Assembly: GCA_902635045.1 (NCBI GenBank)
Contig: CACPMT010000002.1
Coordinates: 1 to 64,000, forward strand
DNA length: 64,000 nt
Source of the DNA: an uncultured SAR86 cluster bacterium
GTDB lineage: Bacteria > Pseudomonadota > Gammaproteobacteria > Magnimaribacterales > AG-339-G14
Reading direction: 5' to 3'
The notes under the pieces are model-generated. The model worked only from the letters and a program-made list of their open reading frames with translations, ran no database searches and was not told the origin of the DNA. Below are positions 14,856-23,579 of this stretch, piece by piece (position 1 is the first letter of the stretch; each line of letters opens with the position of its first letter). Both the position numbers and the translations under genes were made by a program.

Positions 14856-14880
14856 AATATATATTCGTATAATATATATT
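14856..14880. repeat. AT-only palindromic hairpin between convergent genes
   Basis: AATATATATT is repeated at 14856-14865 and 14871-14880 around a CGTAT loop. Each arm is self-complementary, so the pair can form a perfect 10-bp A/T stem in either direction. It lies 5 bases after one stop and 18 before the stop of the convergent cyclase gene, where a bidirectional terminator would be expected. Without G/C pairs its terminating strength is doubtful. Confidence 0.45.
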
Positions 14881-14897
14881 ATGTTAAATTAAACAAA

Positions 14898-15929
14898 TCA
14901 ATTTGGAACACCAATTGCTACTGGCCTAATGGGTGAAGCTGCACTCCCTTCGGTTTTTAAAGGTAATATCATTACACAAGAGAGATTAACATTATCTTTA
15001 GCTAAACCTTTTAAATTAAAGTTTTCTAAAGTGTGAACTCCAGATTCAGTTAAAAAATAATGATGGGCTGGATTTGCTATTCCGGGCGGATTCTGTGCCC
15101 TCTCTGGTCCATATTCACCTTCATCTGCAAATGTATCTACTCCCCATGTATCTAAACCAACACCAACTACTTTCTTTTCAGATAAATATTTAACTAAGTT
15201 ATAAGAAACTCCTGGAGCCTTTTGGTAATAAATTTTAAGAATATCTGGGTCTTGATAATTATCACTCCACCCAGTATTGATTAAAACGACATCACCAGGA
15301 AGGATTCCTCTGTCCTTGAGATTTGTTTTTTTTAATGTTCGTTCAATGTGCTTTATCGTTACGTATTCTCCAGCTTTCATAGCTTTGCCATTAAATATGT
15401 GTTTTCTGACGTCTAGAAAAACTGCTGTAGTTACGATTGGTGGAACAGTCTCAATTCCTAATTTTTTTAACGGTGATTCTGGTGTTGGCTTAACTTCTTT
15501 GCCACTAAAATTATTAAAATATTTTAGAGTTGAAAGATCAGCCTCGCCCTCTCCCTCCCACACCTCTTCAGTATGTCCAAAATGTCCCAAAGCATCCATT
15601 TGAGTCCCCTGATTTCCATCGTTAACATTTTCATTAAGAACATCCATAGTAAAGACTTGCCTGGAACCGGCCCAAGGTATTTCTGGTAAAAACTTAGGTT
15701 TATATTCACCTGCAAATGGAGACAATGGCATAGATGATGTTCTGTTATAAGAAAGTTCATAAACTTTTGCATCTGATTTGCTCATCTCTTTAGCGCATCT
15801 TAGATAAGTTTCATTTCCTAAAAGCTTAGTCATCCCTCTTTGATCTTCATATTCTGAATAAAGATTAAGAGAAAAAATAATATAAAAAAAGAAAGATATT
15901 TTTATATATTTACTCATATAGATTCCCAT
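14898..15929 (-). CDS. secreted cyclase-family (kynurenine formamidase-like) metal hydrolase
   Basis: I start at ATG 15929, which overlaps the TPR gene stop as TAATG; ATG 15917 is an alternative. The 343-residue product begins with a signal-peptide-like segment (KISFFFYIIFSLNLYS). The cyclase superfamily (PF04199) metal-binding pattern is present as GTQMDALGHFGH, with further conserved pieces ILPGDVVLINTGW, GVGLDTWGVD and ANPAHHYFLTESGVH. The family hydrolyses amides or lactones such as N-formylkynurenine; periplasmic bacterial relatives are poorly characterised. The first His of the usual HxGTHxD motif is replaced by a Gln-rich sequence here, which could change metal binding. It is last in a likely operon with the TPR lipoprotein. 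Confidence 0.85.
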   Translation of the reverse strand: MGIYMSKYIKISFFFYIIFSLNLYSEYEDQRGMTKLLGNETYLRCAKEMSKSDAKVYELSYNRTSSMPLSPFAGEYKPKFLPEIPWAGSRQVFTMDVLNENVNDGNQGTQMDALGHFGHTEEVWEGEGEADLSTLKYFNNFSGKEVKPTPESPLKKLGIETVPPIVTTAVFLDVRKHIFNGKAMKAGEYVTIKHIERTLKKTNLKDRGILPGDVVLINTGWSDNYQDPDILKIYYQKAPGVSYNLVKYLSEKKVVGVGLDTWGVDTFADEGEYGPERAQNPPGIANPAHHYFLTESGVHTLENFNLKGLAKDNVNLSCVMILPLKTEGSAASPIRPVAIGVPN

Positions 15930-17599
15930 TAATAAATTATAGACGAAGAAACTTTTATATCTGATTCTTTCCATAAGTTTTCAAACATATTAAAAGATTT
16001 TTCAGAATTTAAGCTATCACCAATTTCCTCATAAGCTTTATGCAGTCCATAATATGACCAGCCATTCTTTGGATAATCTTTCAAATCTTCTTTAAATATC
16101 TTTATAGCTTCATAAGGTTTTTCTGATTGTAATAAAACATGTCCTAATGTTTGTCTTGTTGGGTAGTACCAAAAAGGGGGTTCTGTATACGGCAGATTGT
16201 CCTGAAGCAAAACTGCTTTTTCAAAGTTATTTATCGCAGATAAATAATCTTTTTGATACATGCTTATTGAACCCATAGCTAAATTATTTGCAATTTCTAT
16301 CAATTGTTTTGTTGGATGCCCTGCTTTTACCATCGCTTCTACCTCCAAAGAATCCACAAATGAAGTAATTAATTTTTGGTGTTTTTTTGCATTTTCTATA
16401 TCCCCAATCGCAGCATAAGCTACGGATTTAGCATAATTAAAAATACTTCGAGAATACTTAAAATCTTTAATAGGTTCTTCATAATCAAGAATTTCTTGCC
16501 ATTTACCAAATCTAACATAAGAAAGAAGAGGTGGCGTATGAAAAAATTCTAAAAAAGGAACTGATCTAATCTGTTCTTCAGAGACATAGTTTGAAACTTT
16601 TAAAGCTGATTCTATTGATAATTGACTCTTGCCCTCCATAGTTGAGGCAGCCCATAAAAAATGAATGTTATGAGGATAATATAGTGCAGGATAAAAACCC
16701 TGAGCATTGCATTGAGCAATATAATCTTCATCAACTAAAGCAGCATCAATATTAGCTTGCGATGCATCTTTATATCTACCAACTCTCCAATATATATGAG
16801 AAGGCATATGAACTAAATGCCCTGCTCCAGGAACCAATTTACCTAGTCTATCTGCTGCAGCTTCAGCTCTCCCAGGATCACTAGAGGCTTCTACTGCGTG
16901 AATATATAGATGAATTGCCAAAGGATGATTTTCATCTAGTTCAAGAACTCTTTCTAGAGTTGAAATTACTTTCACGGTATCAGGTTTTGGATTTCCATCT
17001 TCTGCCCAATAATTCCAAGGCATCGTGATCATAAGAGCTTCGGCGTATAAAGAAGCAGCATCATTGTCATTAGGATATTTCTTATACAAACCCTCCATTG
17101 ATTTTGCGTAATTTAAATCTAAATCTATTCTTGAGGTCTCTGGGTTACCGTTATATCTAGTTTTCAAAGCTTCTATAAAATCTCTTTCCTTTAAAGAAGC
17201 GCTTTCTTTAAGACTTTCGGCAATTTTAAAAGCCTTAAGTGCCTCTATTCTATTTTCAGGAGACATTACAGCTTTTCCATCGCTTGTGACGTTGATATTA
17301 GGACCTCTAGCTAAAGCTTCGCCCCAAAAACAAATTGCACAATTTGGATCTAATCTTTGTGCAGCTTTAAAACTTCTTACTGATTCTGCATGATTAAAAG
17401 CAAATGCCATAATCAGGCCTTGATCGAAATACTCTTGAACCCCTTCAATATCTGAAGAAATTTTAAATGAATGATTACCTAGTCCTTTCAGCAGAGGTGC
17501 ATTAGCTTTTTTTACTATTTCATCTACATTTATTTGAGATTGATTATCTGAACAAGATAATAAAATTAGTACTGTTAAAAAAAATAAAGTTTTATTCAT
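15929..17599 (-). CDS. TPR-repeat lipoprotein
   Basis: The 556-residue product has a lipobox signal (ILLSC, Cys16) and a good AAGGAG upstream of its ATG. Tetratricopeptide-like helical repeats run through the chain: the N-terminal block FNHAESVRSFKAAQRLDPNCAICFWGEALARGPN is a hallmark of a family of large secreted TPR proteins, and C-terminal TPRs (YLSAINNFEKAVLL, GHVLLQSEKPYEAIKIFKEDL) follow. Several His/Trp-rich segments in the middle (HLVHMPSHIYWRVGRY, YYPHNIHFLWAAS) are strongly conserved in that family and suggest more than scaffolding. Function unknown. The stop overlaps the cyclase start, so the two are coupled. Confidence 0.85.
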   Translation of the reverse strand: MNKTLFFLTVLILLSCSDNQSQINVDEIVKKANAPLLKGLGNHSFKISSDIEGVQEYFDQGLIMAFAFNHAESVRSFKAAQRLDPNCAICFWGEALARGPNINVTSDGKAVMSPENRIEALKAFKIAESLKESASLKERDFIEALKTRYNGNPETSRIDLDLNYAKSMEGLYKKYPNDNDAASLYAEALMITMPWNYWAEDGNPKPDTVKVISTLERVLELDENHPLAIHLYIHAVEASSDPGRAEAAADRLGKLVPGAGHLVHMPSHIYWRVGRYKDASQANIDAALVDEDYIAQCNAQGFYPALYYPHNIHFLWAASTMEGKSQLSIESALKVSNYVSEEQIRSVPFLEFFHTPPLLSYVRFGKWQEILDYEEPIKDFKYSRSIFNYAKSVAYAAIGDIENAKKHQKLITSFVDSLEVEAMVKAGHPTKQLIEIANNLAMGSISMYQKDYLSAINNFEKAVLLQDNLPYTEPPFWYYPTRQTLGHVLLQSEKPYEAIKIFKEDLKDYPKNGWSYYGLHKAYEEIGDSLNSEKSFNMFENLWKESDIKVSSSIIY

Positions 17600-17661
17600 T
17601 TCTACTCTCCTTAGTAGTAATAATTAATATATCAAAAAAGATAAGTATTTAATGAAAATTA

Positions 17662-20001
17662 TTAAAATTTTAATCTTAATTTAATTATGAATTTATCAAG
17701 TGTTTCATTTGTCCAGGCATCTGAATATATATCTTGAAAATCATCTTGCTGATTAAAAGCTTTTGTAAGCTTTCCTCCTCTTGAATAAACTACGTATAAA
17801 TTAGACAAAGGAGAGAATTCATACTTATATCTTATTTGAAATGCTGTCTCAGATAATTGAAATGCGTTCATGTCATCTGAAGCAGCATTCATATATCCAC
17901 TTGAAGTTACTCTATATGAACGGGGATCTTTTGCTTTGATTCCATATATCTTTCCTTTGATTCTAAATTCTTGATTTGAGCCAATAAAATAATCAATGCT
18001 TAAGCTCGAAGATATCTGTTCTTTATCATAATAGCCAAATAGGTTTTCTTTTCTCCAAATACTCCAGTTTGATTTTTTTTGATATTCAAACCAATCTATA
18101 TTTAGCTGAAATAATCCAGAAGGTTTAAAAACATTAGAATACCCAAAAGAATGACTCTCATTCCTCAAATCTAAATTTTGTTCTTGTGTTTGATAACCAA
18201 AGCTTCCATACGATGCCTTATATATTGATTGAATTTTCTTAGTTCTAGGGCTTGAATACTCAACCATCAATTTAGCCCCAGATAATTCTTCTATAAAGGG
18301 AGCATCTTGATATTTTCTAGTTTCTTCGTAGTCTTTTCCTCGAATGAAATTACAGTAACATTTGAAACCAAGAGATGAGCTATCTCTATATTGAAATTTA
18401 TAATCAAAATACATACCTATTCCATTTCCATAATTGCCATCAACTGATTGTTGATGCAATAACCTAAAACTAAATTCTGTTTGAGATATTGAAGAATCTA
18501 AATTTTTGTTTGGTTTTAAATATTGAAGGTACGTTCCTACTGAAAGATTATCAAACTGTTTAACATATCCCATATCATTGATGTCAAAATTTTCATCGCT
18601 ATAATTGAGAAAATACAGAACGAAAAGTTCTGGCGTTACTCGAACTGTATAATTTGTTTTAAAACCATAGCCCTTTTTCTGAACCCCTTTTTCCTTGATA
18701 TCTATCTCACCTGCCCAACCATAAAGTCTTGAAGCAAAAGAAGGTTTAAAATCAAAATCTATGACATTAGCCATTGCTTTTCTATCGATAGACGGTCTGT
18801 TTACAGAAGTAGTTAAATATCCTACTTTTCCACTATTTTTAGATAAATTTGCTTTATATCTAAAAGCAAAATAATCTCTTCCTTCTGAAAACAGTGAATC
18901 GTCTTCATTAGCCATAAAGAAACCATATTTATTTATTTGCCCTTCTTTTGTATATCTAAGAGCATAATTTATATCCGATGTATCGCTAATTGAACTATCA
19001 CACTCTCCTAAATGAGCTTCGTTGGATTCAGAACATTTATCTGGCGCGCCCCCAATTCTTCTCGTGTTTATGAATCTTAAATCCCAACCTGTAATATCAA
19101 AAAGACTTTGATTTTCGGTAAAAAATGGTCTTTTATCCGGATAAAAAGTTTCATTTGCAGAAAAATTTATAATTACGTCATCGCTCTCAACTTGACCAAA
19201 GTCAGGATTTAAAGAAATATCTAATTTAGATTCTGAATCGATGTCCCAGAATATTTCACCCCCAACATTAAAATTTCTATTATTTTGAATGAAATTATTA
19301 GTACCACTTATATATGGAAAAAAATCTATATTTTCTTTAGATTGATTGTCGTATTTATAATTTGCAATCGATATTTCTTGCATTCTTGATAAAAAAGGCG
19401 AAAGCTCAGCCCATAAGCCTGGCATATTAAAATATTTTGATTCTGATTGAAGTTGCCTGCCAACGGATATTTTAATTTTTCGATAATTCTCTTTCACTTC
19501 TGACATTGGTGCAACGCCCCAGGGAATAAAATATTCTGCATACCAGTTATTTTGTGCTTGAGATGTTTTCGCTTCCCAAATAGCATCCCAATTTTCAGAA
19601 ATATCATTTTCATTAACCCATATTGCATCTCTTAAAGAATCTCCTAAGCTAACAGTAAATTCATAACCAATATTTGCATTTGCATCAAAATCAATAATTA
19701 AAAAAATACGATCCGAATCTACATTAGAAGCATCTCTAGAATGTTTTTGAGAAACTTGAGTGTCCAAGGGTTGCTCATTAGTTATGCCAAAATACAAGCC
19801 GTTTTGATTAGAAAAATATTGGATTTTTGTTTTATATATTGGATCTGACTTATCATTTGGGAAAACTGTTAAAAAATTATTTAACGTTTCAGCATCTTGC
19901 CATTCTTGTTCTGATAGTTTTCCGTCAATAGTTATAGAAAAGATGAAGGAGTTAAAGAAAAATACAATTAAGAAATAATAGAAACTAATCAATCTAACCA
20001 T
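17662..20001 (-). CDS. outer-membrane protein with CBM9-like and DUF5916 domains
   Basis: A 779-residue exported protein. After a signal peptide, residues about 22-215 form a CBM9-like sugar-binding sandwich (ITIDGKLSEQEWQDAETLNNF, GLYFGITNEQP, AEYFIPWGV). The remainder matches DUF5916: VESDDVIINFSANETFYPDKRPFFTENQSLF, then a long series of alternating amphipathic strands ending with Phe (KFIIKLRLKF), as in outer-membrane beta barrels. Such proteins are common in marine bacteria and Bacteroidota and are suspected to take part in carbohydrate or polymer handling, but this is unproven. It precedes the TPR lipoprotein gene by 62 bases on the same strand and may feed the same periplasmic pathway. 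Confidence 0.87.
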   Translation of the reverse strand: MVRLISFYYFLIVFFFNSFIFSITIDGKLSEQEWQDAETLNNFLTVFPNDKSDPIYKTKIQYFSNQNGLYFGITNEQPLDTQVSQKHSRDASNVDSDRIFLIIDFDANANIGYEFTVSLGDSLRDAIWVNENDISENWDAIWEAKTSQAQNNWYAEYFIPWGVAPMSEVKENYRKIKISVGRQLQSESKYFNMPGLWAELSPFLSRMQEISIANYKYDNQSKENIDFFPYISGTNNFIQNNRNFNVGGEIFWDIDSESKLDISLNPDFGQVESDDVIINFSANETFYPDKRPFFTENQSLFDITGWDLRFINTRRIGGAPDKCSESNEAHLGECDSSISDTSDINYALRYTKEGQINKYGFFMANEDDSLFSEGRDYFAFRYKANLSKNSGKVGYLTTSVNRPSIDRKAMANVIDFDFKPSFASRLYGWAGEIDIKEKGVQKKGYGFKTNYTVRVTPELFVLYFLNYSDENFDINDMGYVKQFDNLSVGTYLQYLKPNKNLDSSISQTEFSFRLLHQQSVDGNYGNGIGMYFDYKFQYRDSSSLGFKCYCNFIRGKDYEETRKYQDAPFIEELSGAKLMVEYSSPRTKKIQSIYKASYGSFGYQTQEQNLDLRNESHSFGYSNVFKPSGLFQLNIDWFEYQKKSNWSIWRKENLFGYYDKEQISSSLSIDYFIGSNQEFRIKGKIYGIKAKDPRSYRVTSSGYMNAASDDMNAFQLSETAFQIRYKYEFSPLSNLYVVYSRGGKLTKAFNQQDDFQDIYSDAWTNETLDKFIIKLRLKF

Positions 20002-20014
20002 AATAAAGATTTAA

Positions 20015-20260
20015 TTATTGAATGGATCCTAAAATTTTAGCTCTATATATAACCTCTGCATATTGATCGCAATTGAAATCTTTTATAGTTATCCAATCTT
20101 TTAACATGGACTTCTCTTCTTCACTATAAGATCCAATCATGAATGCATAACATGCTTGAAAATCTGATAATTCCTTAAAGGTAATAATAATTTTTTTTTC
20201 TTCAGAAGAATTACAAAATAAAGAAAAAAATATTAAATAGAAAAAAATAATGCTCTTCAT
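20015..20260 (-). CDS. small exported protein of unknown function
   Basis: ATG 20260 gives an 81-residue product; a TTG at 20269 overlapping the upstream stop is the alternative. The N-terminus MKSIIFFYLIFFSLFCNSS is a signal peptide, possibly with a poor lipobox (LFC). The remainder is 60 residues with two cysteines (FQACYAFM, DFNCDQYAE). No family recognised. It lies 2 bases after the ceramidase-like gene and 13 bases before the DUF5916 gene, on the same strand. Confidence 0.6.
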   Translation of the reverse strand: MKSIIFFYLIFFSLFCNSSEEKKIIITFKELSDFQACYAFMIGSYSEEEKSMLKDWITIKDFNCDQYAEVIYRAKILGSIQ

Positions 20261-20261
20261 A

Positions 20262-21230
20262 TTATTCAATGGCTTTCAATCTTTTTTCAGTTCTGTAGAA
20301 AAAGAAAAAAGACAATGTCGCCAAAGCGCAGATTATATGCCAAAGAGCATGGGGTTGAATAATTGAATCTGGATAACACCATTCAGAATCGGGATTTATC
20401 ATTAAATTTCCTTGCAGCCATATAGTAAATGCCAAAATATAAAAAAAACAACCCGCAAAGAACCAAGGATTATATTTTCTTTTGCTCTCGGGTCTCTGAG
20501 TTGCTATCAATCCTGGAAGCCAAAATAAAAGAGTCCACCAAAATTCTTCAATATTTAAGGCTACATCGTAAGGTGAAGTACCAAATATCCATAAAACGAG
20601 ATAGCCTACAAATCCAGAATAAAATCTCATTGAATTTGAATAGAAATTATATAAAAACTCAGAAATTACCCATAAACCGATTGAAACACCAAATAAACTA
20701 AAACCAATACCCAGTTCTGAACCATAAAACCAACTAAAAAAAGAAAACAAAAATAAAATTACAAAATACGCTTTTAAAAATTGATTCTCTGTCCACCCAT
20801 TTAAAATTTTGAAATTTAAAAGCCAAGGAATAATAATGTAAGCGACCATACTTACATTATCAATCCAAGCTCCCCAAACCGTATGAGTTCCATGCATCAT
20901 CAAGGAACCAGGGCCTAAAAAGATAGATGCAGAGGCATATAGTGTAGAAATAGAAGTAAGCCCAATAAAAAAGTTTTGGCCAGTAACTTCTTCTCTAGAG
21001 AGGATCCAAACCATAAAAATTCCACATAGAATAAAACCAATGTTACTTAAAGCGTTTGATGGTTCCCTAAAATATCCAGAACTTATTCTTTCACACCATC
21101 TAGAACTTTCACCTATTTTGTAGCCCTCCTCAACGGAAAGCATGATGCCTGAGTAGGCAAATAGAAAATAAAGTAGAAAAAAGGCAAGAATAAATGAAAT
21201 TGCAATTGTAAGCGCGTAATCTTTAAGCAT
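20262..21230 (-). CDS. ceramidase-like membrane hydrolase (CREST superfamily)
   Basis: The 322-residue protein has about seven to nine hydrophobic spans. Residues EPSNALSNIGF near 55, GPGSLMMHGTHTVWGAWIDNVSM near 105-127 and HALWHI near the C-terminus reproduce the Ser/His/Asp/His-x3-His signature of the CREST superfamily (alkaline ceramidase, PAQR receptors, Per1), in which these residues bind zinc and hydrolyse amide bonds in lipids. An SRWCER motif ahead of the first block is also typical of ceramidase-domain proteins (PF05875). Whether the substrate is a ceramide or another lipid amide is unknown; gammaproteobacteria generally lack sphingolipids. The downstream small exported protein starts next to its stop. 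Confidence 0.8.
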   Translation of the reverse strand: MLKDYALTIAISFILAFFLLYFLFAYSGIMLSVEEGYKIGESSRWCERISSGYFREPSNALSNIGFILCGIFMVWILSREEVTGQNFFIGLTSISTLYASASIFLGPGSLMMHGTHTVWGAWIDNVSMVAYIIIPWLLNFKILNGWTENQFLKAYFVILFLFSFFSWFYGSELGIGFSLFGVSIGLWVISEFLYNFYSNSMRFYSGFVGYLVLWIFGTSPYDVALNIEEFWWTLLFWLPGLIATQRPESKRKYNPWFFAGCFFYILAFTIWLQGNLMINPDSEWCYPDSIIQPHALWHIICALATLSFFFFYRTEKRLKAIE

Positions 21231-21332
21231 TTTGATTATAGTTTCTTATAATAATTAATTGTATTAATAATATGATTATTCTTTAAAGATAGACGCTTAA
21301 TAAATTTTATTCAATTAAGATATTATCTAATT

Positions 21333-21533
21333 ATGGTTTATATTCTCTCGGCAGTCATATTTTTTTTATCTTTCGTATTTAGTTATAAATTTTTCATTGT
21401 TCTTAAAAATAGATACTTAAATTCAATCAAAGATGAAAACTTGTATATGGCATTTGGATTTATGGCTTTGATTTTAACTTCTGCATTTTCACTTTCAACA
21501 TCGGCCTTTTTTTTATATTTATTTAAATCATGA
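21333..21533 (+). CDS. small two-span membrane protein
   Basis: A 66-residue protein with two hydrophobic helices (residues 4-22 and about 42-63) separated by a charged loop (KNRYLNSIKDEN). Its TGA stop overlaps the ATG of the oligopeptidase gene (ATGA), implying translational coupling. No family recognised. It could be an accessory subunit or an independent membrane peptide. The divergent 103-base gap upstream shares promoters with the ceramidase-like gene and shows only AT-rich sequence. Confidence 0.6.
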   Translation: MVYILSAVIFFLSFVFSYKFFIVLKNRYLNSIKDENLYMAFGFMALILTSAFSLSTSAFFLYLFKS

Positions 21534-23569
21534 GTAAAGCTCCAGTTCCAAAAAAAATACCAAAAAAATTAGTTACCCATGACGATATAAGAATCGATAA
21601 CTATTATTGGTTAAGAGATGATTCGCGAGCTAATAAAGAAGTTATTTCTTATCTTGAAAAAGAAAATAAATATACAGAAGATTGGTTTTCCAAAAGAAAA
21701 GATTACAAGACTGAAATTTATGAAGAGATGGTTAACAAAATTCCTAATAAAGAAACTTCATTAAAAGTTAAAAGAGATGATTTTTATTATTTTTCTGAAA
21801 TATTTTCTAATGAACAATATAGTCGATATTACAGAGAGCACAAAAACAAAAAAAAAGAACTTTTATTAGATCTCAATACTCTGTCAAAAAATAAAGAATA
21901 TTTTTCTATATCTGGAATTTCGCCCTCCCCTGATCATTCTTTGATTGCATATGGAGAGGATTTATCCGGAAGAAGAGAATTTAATCTAAAAATTAAGGAT
22001 CTATCTACAAACAAAATAATTGATGAAAGCATATTTAATAGTTCAGGCAACGTAGTTTGGGATAACTCGAATGAATTCATCTTTTATACTAAAAAAGATC
22101 CAAAAACTTTGATAACAAATAAAGTCTTCAAACATAAATTAGGAGACAAACAAGAAAATGATTTATTGATTTATCAAGAAAATGATCCTGAGTTTAATCT
22201 TGGCATTTCTAAATCTAGATTGAAGAAATATCTCTTTATAAACATTAGTAAAACCGAATCATCTGAGACCTGGATTTTGGATTTAGCAAAAGATAATGCA
22301 AAACCAATATGTTTTTTAAAAAGACAAGAAAATCATTTATATGGTGTTACAGAAAATGATGATTGTTTTTATGTAATTACCAATATAGATAATTGTAAAA
22401 ATTTTAAACTCGTTAAAACTAACTTAAATCTTTCTAATGATTTATCTAATTGGAAAACAATAATAGATCATTCAGAAGAATCTTATATTGAAGGATTAGA
22501 CACATTTAAAGATTATTTTTATTTAGAAACAAGAGAAGATGGCTTACCTAAGATAAAAAAAATAAAGAAAGATGATCTTTCTGTTGAATACATTAAATTT
22601 GATGATCCTGCTTATAGTTCTTATCTAGCAAATATTGGAGAGTATTCTTCTGAAGAGGTTTTTTATGGCTATTCGAGTCCAAATTGTCAAAGTACTGTTT
22701 TTAAAGAAAATCATAAAAATGGAAAACGCGAAAAAGTTTGGACACAAAATTTAAGTAATTTTGACTCTTCTTTATATAAATCTGAAAGACTCAAAATAAA
22801 AGTCAGGGATGGTAAAAAGGTGCCTGTCTCACTAGTATATAAAAAAGATATCAAGCTAAAAGATTCCCCTCTTTTAATGTATGGATACGGCTCCTATGGA
22901 GCAATCATAGACGCATCTTTTAAATCCTCCATACTTCCTTTATTAGATAGAGGGTTTATTTTTGCAATAGCTCATATTAGAGGAGGCTCAGAAATGGGTC
23001 GTCAATGGTATGAAGATGGCAAAATGCTTAAAAAAATGAATACTTTCTATGACTTTATTGATGTTACTAAAGGGCTTTTAGATTTAGGATTTGGGCATAA
23101 TCAGAAAATATTTGCAAAAGGAGGAAGTGCAGGAGGACTTTTAATGGGTGCAATCATTAATTTAGAACCAGAATTATATAAAGGTGTAATTTCAGCGGTT
23201 CCTTTTGTTGATGTTCTTACGACTATGTTAGATGAATCAATTCCTTTGACAACATTTGAATATAAAGAATGGGGCAATCCAAATAAAAAGAAAGAATATG
23301 ATTACATCAAACAATATTCGCCTTATGATAATTTAAAACCTTCTAAGTATCCTTCTGTCCTGGTTACTTCGAGCCTGCATGATTCTCAGGTTCAATATTT
23401 TGAACCAGCTAAATATGTTCCCAAATTAAGAGAAAATAGCATCTCTAACAATCCGATTCTCTTGAAAATGAATTTAGTTGGGGGCCATTCAGGTAAAAGC
23501 GGTAGATTAAATTCTCTGGAAGAAAGCTCTTTAGATGATGCTTTCTTGCTGAATTTATTAGATGAATGA
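21530..23569 (+). CDS. ptrB: oligopeptidase B (S9A prolyl oligopeptidase family)
   Basis: A 679-residue serine peptidase. The N-terminal seven-bladed propeller is followed by the alpha/beta hydrolase domain with GGSAGG (Ser533), the acid Asp in SSLHDSQVQYFEPAKY and the base His in GGHSGKSGR near the C-terminus; these positions agree with the Escherichia coli enzyme. RGGSEMGRQWYEDGKM and LLMYGYGSYG are family signatures. Oligopeptidase B cleaves short peptides after Arg or Lys, usually in the cytoplasm; no signal peptide is present. The start overlaps the upstream small membrane protein gene by four bases. Convergent with the symporter gene, 10 bases apart. Confidence 0.9.
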   Translation: MSKAPVPKKIPKKLVTHDDIRIDNYYWLRDDSRANKEVISYLEKENKYTEDWFSKRKDYKTEIYEEMVNKIPNKETSLKVKRDDFYYFSEIFSNEQYSRYYREHKNKKKELLLDLNTLSKNKEYFSISGISPSPDHSLIAYGEDLSGRREFNLKIKDLSTNKIIDESIFNSSGNVVWDNSNEFIFYTKKDPKTLITNKVFKHKLGDKQENDLLIYQENDPEFNLGISKSRLKKYLFINISKTESSETWILDLAKDNAKPICFLKRQENHLYGVTENDDCFYVITNIDNCKNFKLVKTNLNLSNDLSNWKTIIDHSEESYIEGLDTFKDYFYLETREDGLPKIKKIKKDDLSVEYIKFDDPAYSSYLANIGEYSSEEVFYGYSSPNCQSTVFKENHKNGKREKVWTQNLSNFDSSLYKSERLKIKVRDGKKVPVSLVYKKDIKLKDSPLLMYGYGSYGAIIDASFKSSILPLLDRGFIFAIAHIRGGSEMGRQWYEDGKMLKKMNTFYDFIDVTKGLLDLGFGHNQKIFAKGGSAGGLLMGAIINLEPELYKGVISAVPFVDVLTTMLDESIPLTTFEYKEWGNPNKKKEYDYIKQYSPYDNLKPSKYPSVLVTSSLHDSQVQYFEPAKYVPKLRENSISNNPILLKMNLVGGHSGKSGRLNSLEESSLDDAFLLNLLDE

Positions 23570-23579
23570 TTTTGAAAAA

